The notes below the pieces were generated by a model. The model did not search any database. It was given only the letters and a program-made list of their open reading frames with translations, and had not been told where the DNA came from. Shown piece by piece: positions 44,525 to 55,656 of a stretch of 64,000 nt of DNA. The stretch lies in contig NC_090443.1 of the NCBI RefSeq assembly GCF_031143425.1, forward strand, positions 1,059,136,423-1,059,200,422. Reading direction: 5' to 3'. The stretch's first letter is position 1; each line of letters begins with the position of its first letter. The DNA comes from Pleurodeles waltl (taxonomy: Eukaryota; Chordata; Amphibia; Caudata; Salamandridae). A program made the position numbers and the translations under genes.

Positions 44525-45015
44525 TTCAGATTTGCACGATTACTCATTCATCATAACTTTATGTTTATTAATTCTCATTACTCACTAATCACTGGTGCAG
44601 GTTCAGATTTGCACAATTACTCATTCATCAAAACTTTATGTTTATTAATCCTCATTACTCACTAATCACTGGTGCAGGTTCAGATTTGCATGATTACTCA
44701 TTCATCATAACTTTATGTTTATTAATTCTCATTACTCACTAATAACTGGTGCAGGTTCAGATTTGCACAATTACTCATTCATCATAACTTTATGTTTATT
44801 AATCCTCATTACTCACTAATCACTGGTGCAGGTTCAGATTTGCACGATTACTCATTCATCATAACTTTATGTTTATTAATCCTCATTACTCACCAATCAC
44901 CGGTGCAGGTTCAGATTTGCACGATTACTCATTCGTCGTAACATCGTGTTTATTAATCCTCATTACACACTAATCACTAGTGCAGGGTCAGATTTGCACC
45001 ATCAATCGGTCATCG
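44525..45015. repeat. 77-bp tandem repeat, about 6.4 copies
   Basis: The unit starts TTCAGATTTGCACGATTACT and ends ACTAATCACTGGTGCAGG. The first five copies are nearly identical and the last is degenerate. Confidence 0.95.
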
Positions 45016-45291
45016 TCTCTGTTCATATTGGCGCCAGAGCCTTGAGCTTCAGGCCAGATTTACACTGAAGATTTGACGTAGAAGATTTGACACCATTGTT
45101 TAGGATTGGCACCATCACTGAGTAATACTGTCACTTTTTTTTACAAACATATTCCTGGTCCCTCTGACGCCCGCAGAGAGAGTGAAGTACCTCGGGTCAT
45201 TAATACAGAGTCTACAGTGTGCAGGCAGGAGGCAGCACTGCAGCACAAAGAGGTCACAGAGGTATGAGAAGTCCTTCTGAAGTCAGACGAG
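45016..45291. other. Degenerate edge of the 40-bp satellite
   Basis: Phrases such as GTGAAGTACCTCGGGTCATT near 45180 resemble the 40-bp unit found downstream but are too diverged to number. Otherwise nothing is recognised. Confidence 0.35.
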
Positions 45292-45781
45292 TTCAGTGTA
45301 GGAGGCTGGCCTGGCTTGCAGTGGTAAATGGCTGTTAAATAACGTGGACGTTATTTCACTCAGGCTGCGGTGGCAGGCCTGTGTAAGAATTGTCAGCGCT
45401 CCCTATGGGTGGCAAAAGAAATGATGCAGCCCATAGGGATCTCCTGGAACCCCAATACCCTGGGTACCTCAGTACCATATACTAGGGAATTATAAGGGTG
45501 TTCCAGTATGCCAATGTGAATTGGTGAAATTGGTCACTAGCCTGTTAGTGACAATTTAGAAAGCAGAGAGAGCATAATCACTGAGGTTCTGGTTAGCAAA
45601 GCCTCAGTGAGACAGTTAGGCATCACACAGGGAACACATACCTATAGGTCACAAACTTATGAGCACTGGGGTCCTGACTAGCAGGGTCCCAGTGACACAT
45701 AACAAACATACTGAAAACATAGGGTTTTCACTATGAGCACTGGGCCCTGGCTAGCAGGATCCCAGTGAGACAGTGAAAACA

Positions 45782-45914
45782 CCCTGACTGAATCTTTAGA
45801 CATAGAAAAAGAGAGACAGAGGTTGAGGTTAGGACCCCATGGTGGCAGCAGCAGTATTCCAGATAGTAATCCTGTGAAAGAGCATGATTCTAGGAATCTG
45901 CATAAGATAGTTCC
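45782..45914 (+). pseudogene. gag: Gag fragment, antisense to its host LTR element
   Basis: The plus strand reads ESLDIEKERQRLRLGPHGGS and on to HDSRNLHKIVP, the Gag coiled-coil/capsid junction also seen at about 16600-16740 and, on the minus strand, 26480-26640. It lies between two LTR segments that read the other way. Confidence 0.75.
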
Positions 45915-48888
45915 TGCAGGAGGCTGGACTGGCTTGTAGTGGGTACCAAGGGGTACTTACACCTTGCACCAGGCCCAGTTATCCCTTATTAGTGTATAGG
46001 GGTGTCTAGCAGCATAGGCTGATAGATAATGGTAGCTTAGCAGATCAGCTTAGGCTGAACTAGGAGACGAGTGAAGCTCCTACAGTACCACTAGTGTCAT
46101 ATGCACAATATCATAAGAAAACACAATACACAGATATACTAAAAATAAAGGTACTTTATTTTTATGACAATATGCCAAAAGTATCTCAGTGAGTACCCTC
46201 AGTATGAGGATGACAAATATACACAAGATATATGTACACAATACCAAAAATATGCAGTAATAGCAAATGGAAGTAATGCAAGCAATGTAAAGTTACAGTA
46301 GATTGCAATAGGAGTACATAGGTATAGGGGCAACACAAACCATATACTCCAAAAGTGGAATGTGAATAATGTATGGACCCCAAACCTATGTGAGCTCGTA
46401 GAGGGTTGCTGGGACTGTAAGAAAACAGTGAGGGTTAGAAAAATAGCCCACCCCAAGACCCTGAAAAGTAGGTGTAAAGTGCACCTATATTCCCCAGAGA
46501 GCACAGAAGTCGTGATAGGGGATTTCTGCAAGGAAGACCAACACCAGCAATGCAACCAAAGTGGATTTCCAGACAAGAGTACCTGTGGAACAAGGGGACC
46601 AAGTCCAAGAGTCGCAACAAAGTCGAGATTGGGCAGATGCCCAGGAAATGCCAGTTGAGGGTGCAAAGAAGCTGCCATCGGATGGTAGAAGCTGTGGATT
46701 CTGCAAGAACGAAGAGGGCTAGAAACATCCCCTTGGGAGGATGGATGTCCCACGTCGTGAAGAATCTTGCAGAGGTGTTCCCATGCAGAAAGACCACAGA
46801 CAAGCCTTGCTAGCTGCAAGGGTCGCAGTTAGGGTTTTTGGATGCTGCTGTGACCCAGGAGGGGCCAGGATGTCGCCACTTGGATGAGAAGACAGAGGGG
46901 GTGCCCAGCAAGTCAGGGAGCCCTCACAGAAGCAGGCAGCACCCGCAGAAGTGCTGGAACAGGCACTACAAAGAGGAGTGAACCGGAGTTCACCCGAAGA
47001 CACAAAAGGGAGTCCCACGACGCCAGACGACAACTCAGGAGGTTGTGCACTGCAGGTTAGAGTGTCGGGGACCCAGGCTTGGCTGTGCACGAAGGAAATC
47101 CTGGAAGAGTGCACAGGAGCCGGAGCAGCTGCAAATCACGTGGCACCCAGCAATGCAGTCTAGTGTGGGAGGCAAGGACTTACCTCCACCAAACTTGGAC
47201 TGAAGAGTCACTGGACTGTGGGAGTCACTTGGACAGAGTTGCTGAGTTCCAGGGACCACGCTCGTCGTGCTGAGAGGGGACCCAGAGGACCGGTGATGCA
47301 GTCTTTTGTTGCCGGCGGTTGCAGGGGGAAGATTCCGTCGACCCACAGGAGATTTCTTCAGAGCTCCTGGTGCAGAGAGGAGGCAGGCTACCCCCAGAGC
47401 ATGCACCACCAGGAAACAGTCGAGAATGCGGCAGGATCAGCGATACAAGGTTGCAGTAGTCGTCTTTCCTACTTTGTTGCGGTTTTGCAGGCGTCCTGAG
47501 CAGTCAGCGGTCGATCCTTTGGCAGAAGGTGAAGAGAGAGATGCAAAGGAACTCTGATGAGCTCTTGCATTCGTTAGCTAAAGAATTCCCCAAAGCAGAG
47601 ACCCTAAATAGCCAGAAAAGGATGTTTGGCTACCTAGGAAGGAGGATAGGCTAGCAACACAGGTAAGAGCCTATCAGAAGGAGTCTCTGACGTCACCTGC
47701 TGGCACTGGCCACTCAGAGCAGTCCAGTGTGCTAGCAGCACCTCTGTTTCCAAGATGGCAGAGGTCTGGAGCACACTGGAGGAGCTCTGGGCACCTCCCC
47801 TGGGAGGTGCAGGTCAGGGGAGTGGTCACTCCCCTTTCCTTTGTCCAGTTTTGCGCCAGAGCAGGGCTGGGGGATCCCTGAACCGGTGTAGACTGGCTTA
47901 TGCAGAGATGGGCACCATCTGTGCCCATCAAAGCATTTCCAGAGGCTGGGGGAGGCTACTCCTCCCCAGCCCTGACACCTTTTCCAAAGGGAGATGGTGT
48001 AACACCCTCTCTCTGAGGAAGTCCTTTGTTCTGCCTTCCTGGGCCAAGCCTGGCTGGACTCCAGGAGGGCAGAAACCTGTCTGAGGGGTTGGCAGCAGCT
48101 GCAGTGAAACCCCGGGAAAGGTAGTTTGGCAGTACCTGGGCCTGTGCTAGAGACTCGGGGGATCATGGAATTGTCTCCCCAATGCCAGAATGGCATTGGG
48201 GTGACAATTCCATGATCTTAGACATGTTACATGGCCATGTTCGGAGTTACCATTGTGACGCTATACATAGGTAGTGACCTATGTATAGTGCACGAGTGTA
48301 ATGGTGTCCCCGCACTCACAAAGTCCGGGGAATTTGCCCTGAACAATGTGGGGGCACCTTGGCTAGTGCCAGGGTGCCCACACACACTAAGTACCTTAGC
48401 ACCCAACCATCACCTGGTGAAGGTTAGACATATAGGTGACTTATAAGTTACTTAAGTGCAGTGGTAAATGGCTGTGAAATAACGTGGACGTTATTTCACT
48501 CAGGCTGCAGTGGCAGGCCTGTGTAAGAATTGTCAGAGCTCCCTATGGGTGGCAAAAGAAATGCTGCAGCCCATAAGGATCTCCTGGAACCCCAAACCCT
48601 GGGTACCTCAGTACCATATACTAGGGAATTATAAGGGTGCTCCAGTATGCCAATGTGAATTGGTGAAATTGGTCACTAGCCTGTTAGTGACAATTTAGAA
48701 AGCAGAGATAGCATAACCACTGAGGTTCTGGTTAGCAGAGCCTCAGTGAGACAGTTAGTCATCATACAGGGCACACTTATGAGCACTGGGGCCCTGGCTG
48801 GCAGGGTCCCAGTGACACATACACTAAAACAACATATACACAGTGAAATATGGGGGTAACATGCCAGGCAAGATGGTACTTTCCCACA
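45915..48888 (-). mobile_element. Full-length family-A LTR
   Basis: It is about 2.97 kb, beginning (minus) TGTGGGAAAGTACC and ending CCAGCCTCCTGCA. It retains the 26-bp hairpin (48162-48216) and the AATAAA region, and has an uninterrupted 206-codon frame at 46199-46819. Confidence 0.8.
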
Positions 48889-48893
48889 TTCAG

Positions 48894-49538
48894 TACTGCA
48901 GATCAGTAATAGAAGCCAGAAGGAAGGGTGACATACCTCTACCTCTGGCCAGTAATAAAAGTCAAAAGTAAGAGTGACATACATTTGGTCAGTTTTAACC
49001 CCAGATCAGTAACAGAAGTCAGAAGTAAGGATTCAGTACCCCGGGTCAGTAATAGAAGTCAGAGTGAAGGGTGATATACCTCAGGTCAGTAATATGTCAG
49101 AAGGAAGGGTTTAGCACCACAGATCAGTAATAGAACTTAGAGGGAAGGGTGACATATTTCAGGTCAGTAATAGAAGTCAGAATGAATGGTTCAGTACCAC
49201 AGTTGAGTAATAGAAGTCAGAATGAAGGGTGACATGTCTCAGATCAGTAATAGATGTCAGAGGGAAGGGTGCTGACCCTCAGGTGAGAAATAGATGTTAG
49301 AAGGACGGTTCATTACTGCAGGTCAGCTGCAGAAATCCAGAAGGGTTCAGTAACACAGATCAGTAATAGAAGTCAGAAGGAAGGATTCAGTACCTCAGGT
49401 CAGTAATATGTCAGAAGGAAGGTTTCAGTACCTCAGGTCAGTAATATGTCAGAAGGAAGGATTCAGTACCCCGGGTCAGTAATAGAAGTCAGAAGGAAGG
49501 GTTCAGTACCGCAGTTCAGTAATAAAAGTCAGATGAAA
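48894..49538. repeat. 40-bp satellite, degenerate left block
   Basis: Units of the form TCAGTAATAGAAGTCAGAAG-GAAGGRTTCAGTACC-ncAG, irregular in length and more diverged than the main block. This is typical of the margin of an array. Confidence 0.85.
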
Positions 49539-50389
49539 TGCTGTCGACACCCAACTGAACCTTCCCCTGTCCGAGGACTCTGCGAGAGCCAAGAGAAATT
49601 TCCACTAAGGGATGAGAGCAGTTGCTGCCTGGATGGAGGCCAGCTGCCTCAGGCTCAACTTGGACAAGACAGACTTCTGGTGGCCCACCACTCTGGGTAA
49701 CGCCCCCACGGACCAAGCGCGCAACCTGGGCATCATCCTGGACTCCACTCTATTGATGACCCGTCAAGTTAAAACCGTCTTGTCATCAAGCTTCCACACC
49801 CTCCGTCTCCTGCAAAAGATTTTCAAGTGGATTACCCCAGACACGAGGAAGACAGTCACACACCAGCAAACTGGACTACCGCAGCGCACTATATGCCGGC
49901 ATTACCCAGAAACTTCAATCAAGAACACAAGTCCAGAATGCAGCAGCCAGACTCATCCTGGATATCCCCTGACACAGCCCAATCTCCTCCTACCTCAGAT
50001 ACCTACACTGGCTCCCAGTCAACAAGCACATCATATGCAAACTTCTGATCCACACTTTCAAGGCACTGCACAACATAGGACCAGCATACCTCAACCGCTG
50101 GCTCACCATCTACATACCCAGCAGAAGTCTCCACTCCTCCCAGCTCGCCCTTGCAGCCGTCCCCAAGATCCAGAAAAGTTCAGCAGGACGAAGATCCTTC
50201 TCCTACCTCCCAGCCTAGACATGGAACACACTTCCCCTCAAGCTCAGGCAGACACATCACTGAAGCAGTTCAGGAGGGACCTCAAGACCTGGCTCTTCCA
50301 CTGAGCAGCACGCCCACAAATAGCACCTTGAGACCCTATGGTGATAAGCCGTGCTTTACGAATCCTTGATTAATTGATTGTGGAAAGGG
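49539..50389 (+). mobile_element. L2-like LINE copy D, 5'-truncated
   Basis: It begins in the RT palm/thumb (WMEASCLRLNLDKTDFW), continues IILDSTLLMTRQVKTVL, LLQKIFKWITPDTRKTV and, in shifted frames, the same 3' coding end and a TGATTAATTGATTG tail. It is opposite in orientation to copies A-C and lies within the 40-bp satellite. Several indels break the frame. Confidence 0.7.
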
Positions 50390-53300
50390 GCCAGTACTGC
50401 AGATCAGTAATAGAGGTCAGAAGGAAGAGTTCAGTACCACAGCTCAGTAATAGTAGTCAAAAGGAAGAGTTCAGTACATCAGGTCAGTAACAGAAGTCAG
50501 AGTGAAGGGTGACGTTCCTCAGGTCAGTAACAGAAGTCAGAGTGAAGGGTGATGTACCTCGGGTCAGTAACAGAAGTCAGAGTGAAGGGTGACGTACCTC
50601 AGGTCAGTAACAGAAGTCAGAGTGAAGGGTGACGTTCCTCAGGTCAGTAACAGAAGTCAGAGTGAAGGGTGATGTACCCCAGGTCAGTAACAGAAGTCAG
50701 AGTGAAGAGTGACATACCTCAGGTCAGTAATAAAAGTCAGAGTGAAGGCTGACGTACCTCAGGTCAGTAATAGAAGTCAGAAAGAACAGTTCAGTACCTC
50801 AGATCAGTAATAGAAGTCAGAGTGAAGGGTGACGTACCTCAGGTCAGTAACAGAAGTCAGAGGGAAGGGAGACGTACCTCATGTCAGTAATAGAAGTCAC
50901 AGTGAAGAGTGACGTACCTCAGGTCAGTAATAGAAGTCAGAGTGAGGGGTGACGTACCTCAGGTCAGTAATAGAAGTCAGAGTGAAGGGTGACGTACCTC
51001 AGGTCAGTAATATAAATCAGAGTGAAGGGTGACGTACCTCAGGTCAGTAACAGAAGTCAGAGTGAAGGATGACGTACCCCAGGCCAGTAACAGAAGTCAG
51101 AGTGAAGGGTGACGTACCTCAGGTCAGTAACAGAAGTCAGAGTGAAGGATGACGTACCTCAGGTCAGTGACTTCTTAGAAGTCAGAGGGAAGGGTGACGT
51201 ACCTCAGGTCAGTAACAGAAGTCAGAGTGAAGGGTGACCTACCTCAGGTCAGTAACAGAAGTCAGAATGAAGGGTGACGTGCCTCAGGTCAGTAATAGAA
51301 GTGAGAAGGAAGAGTTCAGTACCTCAGGTCAGTAACAGAAGTCAGAGTGAAGGCTGACGTACCTCAGATCAGTAATAGAAGTCAGAGTGAAGGGTGACGT
51401 ACCTCAGGTCAGTAACAGAAGTCAGAGTGAAGACTGACGTGCCTCAGGTCAGTAATAGAAGTCAGAAGGAAGACTTCAGTACCTCAGGTCAGTAATAAAA
51501 GTCAGAGTGAAGGGTGACGTACCTCAGGTCAGTAATAGAGGTCAGAGTGAAGAGTTCAGTACCTCAGGTCAGTAATGGAAGTCAGAGTGAAGGGTGACGT
51601 ACCTCGGGTCAGTAATAGAAGTCAGAGTGAAGGGTGACGTACCTCAGGTCAGTAATAGAAGTCAGAGTAAAGGGTGACGTACCTCAAGTCAGTAATAGAA
51701 GTCAAAGTGAAGGGTGACGTACCTCAGGTCAGTAATAGAGGTCAGAGTGAAGAGTGACATACCTCAGGTCAGTAATAGAAGTCAGAGTGAAGGGTGACGT
51801 ACCTCAGGTCAGTAATAGAAGTCAGAGGGAAGGGTGACGTACCTCAGGTCAGTAACAGCAGTCAGAGGGAAGGGTGACGTACCTCAGGTCAGTAACAGAA
51901 GTCAGAGTGTAGAGTGACGTACCTCAGGTCAGTAACAGAAGTCAGAGTGAAGGATGACGTACCTCAGGTCAGTGACTTCTTAGAAGTCAGAGTGAAGGAT
52001 GACGTACATCAGGTCAGTGACTTCTTAGAAGTCAGAGGGAAGGGTGACGTACCTCAGGTCAGTAACAGAAGTCAGAGTGAAGGGTGACGTACCTCAGATC
52101 AGTAATTGAAGTCAGAGTGAAGGGTGACGTACCTCAGGTCAGTAACAGAAGTCAGAGTGAAGGGTGACGTGCCTCAGGTCAGTAATAGAAGTGGGAAGGA
52201 AGAGTTCAGTACCTCAGGTCACTAACAGAAGTCATAGTGAAGGGTGACGTACCTCAGGTCAGTAACAGAAGCCAGAGGGAAGGGTGACGTACCTCAGGTC
52301 AGTAACAGCAGTCAGAGGGAAGGGTGACGTACCTCAGGTCAGTAACAGAAGTCAGAGTGTAGAGTGACGTACCTCAGGTCAGTAACAGAAGTTAGAGTGA
52401 AGGGTGACGTACCTCAGGTCAGTAACAGAAGTCAGAGTGAAGGATGACGTACCTCAGGTCAGTAACAGAAGTCAGATTGAAGGGTGACGTACCTCAGGTC
52501 AGTAACAGAAGTCAGAGTGAAGGGTGACGTACCTCGGGTCAGTAATAGAAGTCAGAGTGAAGGGTGACGTACCTCAGGTCAGTAATAGAAGTCAGAGTAA
52601 AGGGTGACGTACCTCAAGTCAGTAATAGAAGTCAAAGTGAAGGGTGACGTACCTCAGGTCAGTGACTTCTTAGAAGTCGGAGGGAAGGGTGAAGTACCTC
52701 AGGTCAGTAACAGAAGTCAGAGTGAAGGGTGACATACCTCAGATCAGTAATAGAAGTCAGAGTGAAGGGTGACGTACCTCAGGTCAGTAACAGAAGTCAG
52801 AGTGAAGGGTGACGAGCCTCAGGTCAGTAATAGAAGTGAGAAGGAGGAGTTCAGTACCTCAGGTCAGTAACAGAAGTCAGAGTGAAGGCTGACGTACCTC
52901 AGATCAGTAATAGAAGTCAGAGTGAAGGGTGACGTACCTCAGGTCAGTAAAAGAAGTCAGAGTGAAAGGTGACGTGCCTCAGGTCAGTAATAGAAGTCAG
53001 AAGGAAGACTTCAGTACCTCAGGTCAGTAATAGAAGTCAGAGTGAAGGGTGACGTACCTCAGGTCAGTAATAGAGGTCAGAGTGAAGAGTTCAGTACCTC
53101 AGGTCAGTAATGGAAGTCAGAGTGAAGGGTGACGTACCTCGGGTCAGTAATAGAAGTCAGAGTGAAGGGTGACGTACCTCAGGTCAGTAATAGAAGTCAG
53201 AGTAAAGGGTGACGTACCTCAAGACAGTAATAGAAGTCAAAGTGAAGGGAGACGTACCTCAGGTCAGTGATAGAGGTCAGAGTGAAGGGTGACGTACCTC

Positions 53301-55656
53301 AGGTCAGTAATAGAAGTCAGAGTAAAGGGTGACGTACCTCAAGACAGTAATAGAAGTCAAAGTGAAGGGTGACGTACCTCAGGTCAGTGATAGAGGTCAG
53401 AGTGAAGAGTGACATACCTCAGGTCAGTAATAGAAGTCAGAGTGAAGGGTGACGTACCTCAGGTCAGTAATAGAAGTCAGAGTGAAGGGTGACGTACCTC
53501 AGATCAGTAGTGGAAGTCAGAGTGAAGGGTGACGTACCTCAGGTCAGTAACAGAAGTCAGAGTGAAGGGTGACATACCTCAGCTCAGTAACTGAAGTCAG
53601 AGTGAAGGGTGACGTACCTCAGGTCAGTAACAGAAGTCAGAGTGAAGGGTGACGTACCTCAGGTCAGTAACAGAAGTCAGAGTGAAGGGTGACGTACCTC
53701 AGGTCAGTAACAGAAGTCAGAGGGAAGGGTGACGTACCTCAGGTCAGTAACAGAAATCAGAGTGAAGGGTGACGTACCTCGGGTCAGTAACAGAAGTCAG
53801 AGGGAAGGGTGACGTACCTCGGGTCAGTAACAGAAGTCAGAGTGAAGGGTGACGTACCTCGGGTCAGTAACAGAAGTCCGAGTGAAGGGTGACGTACCTC
53901 ATATCAGTAACAGAAGTCAGAGTGAAGGGTGACGTATCTCAGGTCAGTAACAGAAGTCAGAGTGAAGGCTGACGTACCTCAGGTCAGTAACAGAAGTCAG
54001 AGTGAAGGGTGACGTACCTCAGATCAGTAAGAGAAGTCAGAGTGAAGGGTGACGCACCTCAGGTCAGTAACAGAAGTCAGAGTGAAGGGTGACGTACCTC
54101 AGATCAGTAATAGAAGTCAGAGTGAAGGGTGACGCACCTCAGGTCAGTAACAGAAGTCAGAGAGAAGGGTGACGTACCTCAGGTCAGTAATAGAAGTCAG
54201 AGTGAAGGGTGACGTACCTCAGGTCAGTAATAGAAGTCAGAGGGAAGGGTGACGTACCTCAGGTCAGTAACAGAAGTCAGAGTGAAGGGTGACGTACCTC
54301 AGGTCAGTAACAGAAGTCAGACTGAAGGGTGACGTACCTCAGGTCAGTAACAGAAGTCAGAGTGAAGGGTGACGTACCTCAGGTCAGTAACAGAAGTCAG
54401 AGTGTAGAGTGACGTACCTCAGTCAGTAACAGAAGTCAGAGTGAAGGATGACGTACCTCAGGTCAGTAACAGAAAAAAGAGTGAAGGGTGACGTACCTCA
54501 GGTCAGTAACAGAAGTCAGAGTGAAGGATGACGTACCGCAGATCAGTAACAGAAGTCAGAGTGAAGGGTGACGTACCTCAGGTCAGTAACAGAATTCAGA
54601 GTGAAGGATGACGTACCTCAGGTCAGTGACTTCTTAGAAGTCAGAGGGAATAGTGACGTACCTCAGGTCAGTAACAGAAGACAGAGTGAAGGGTGACGTA
54701 CCTCAGATCAGTAATAGAAGTCAGAGTGAAAATGACGTACCTCAGGTCAGTAACAGAAGTCAGAGTGAAGGGTGACGTACCTCAGGTCAGTAATAGAAGT
54801 CAGAAGGAAGAGTTCAGTACCTCAGGTCAGTAATAGAAGTCAGAGTAAAGGGTGACGTACCTCAGGTCAGTAATAGAGGTCAGAGTGAAGAGTACAGTAC
54901 CTCAGGTCAGTAATAGAAGTCAGAGTGAAGGGTGACGTACCTCGGGTCAGTAATAGAAGTCAGAGTGAAGGGTGACATATCTCAGGTCAGTAATAGAAGT
55001 CAGAGTAAAGGGTGACATACCTCAAGTCAGTAATAGAAGTCAAAGTGAAGGGTGACATACCTCAGGTCAGTAATAGAGGTCAGAGTGAAGAGTGACATAC
55101 CTCAGGTCAGTAATAGAAGTCACAGTGAAGGGTGACGTACCTCAGGTCAGTAACAGAAGTCACAGTGAAGGGTGACGTACCTCAGATCAGTAATAGAAGT
55201 CACAGTGAAGGGTGACGTACCTCAGGTCAGTAACAGAAGTCACAGTGAAGGGTGACATACCTCAGGTCAGTAACATAGGTCAGAGTGAAGGGTGACGTAC
55301 CTCAGGTCAGTAACAGAAGTCAGAGGGAAGGGTGACGTACCTCAGGTCAGTAACAGAAGTCAGAGTGAAGGGTGACGTACCTCAGGTCAGTAACAGAAGC
55401 CAGAGGGAAGGGTGACGTGCCTCAGGTCAGTAACAGAAGCCATAGTAAAGGGTGACGTACTTCAGGTCAGTAACAGAAGTCAGAGTGAAGGGTGACGTAC
55501 CTCAGGTCAGAAACAGAAGTCAGAGTGAAGGGTGACGTACCTCAGGTCAGTAACATAGGTCAGAGTGAAGGGTGACGAACCTTAGGTCAGTAACAGAAGT
55601 CAGAGTGAAGGGTGACATACCTCAGGTCAGTAATAGAAATCAGAGTAAAGGGTGAC
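50390..55656. repeat. 40-bp satellite, main block (about 131 units)
   Basis: The consensus unit is CAGTAACAGAAGTCAGAGTG followed by AAGGGTGACGTACCTCAGGT. The 40-bp phase is kept for long stretches. Variant units (GTTCAGTACC; AGTGACTTCTTAGAAGTCAG; CAAGTCAGTAATAGAAGTCA) recur in the same order at distance, for example 51301 onward and 52836 onward (offset 1535 bp), showing higher-order amplification. Every unit has an AGGTCA half-site and most have TGACGTAC. The plus-strand solo LTR interrupts it at 55657. Confidence 0.97.

Larger units (their letters stand above)
45292..48893 (-). mobile_element. Rearranged LTR insertion with TSD TTCAG
   Basis: TTCAG at 45292-45296 and 48889-48893 brackets the insert 45297-48888, whose ends TGTAGG...CCACA (plus view) are LTR termini. 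On the minus strand it has a full LTR (48888-45915), then a gag piece in the wrong orientation (45782-45914), then a second LTR-derived segment keeping the terminal ~22 bp joined to LTR-start sequence (45297-45781). It integrated as one unit with a normal 5-bp duplication, so the rearrangement preceded integration or is an internal later change. Confidence 0.75.

Noticed and set aside
50390..55656. CRISPR array
   Set aside because: The units are head-to-tail with no unique spacers, and the sequence is vertebrate. It is a satellite.
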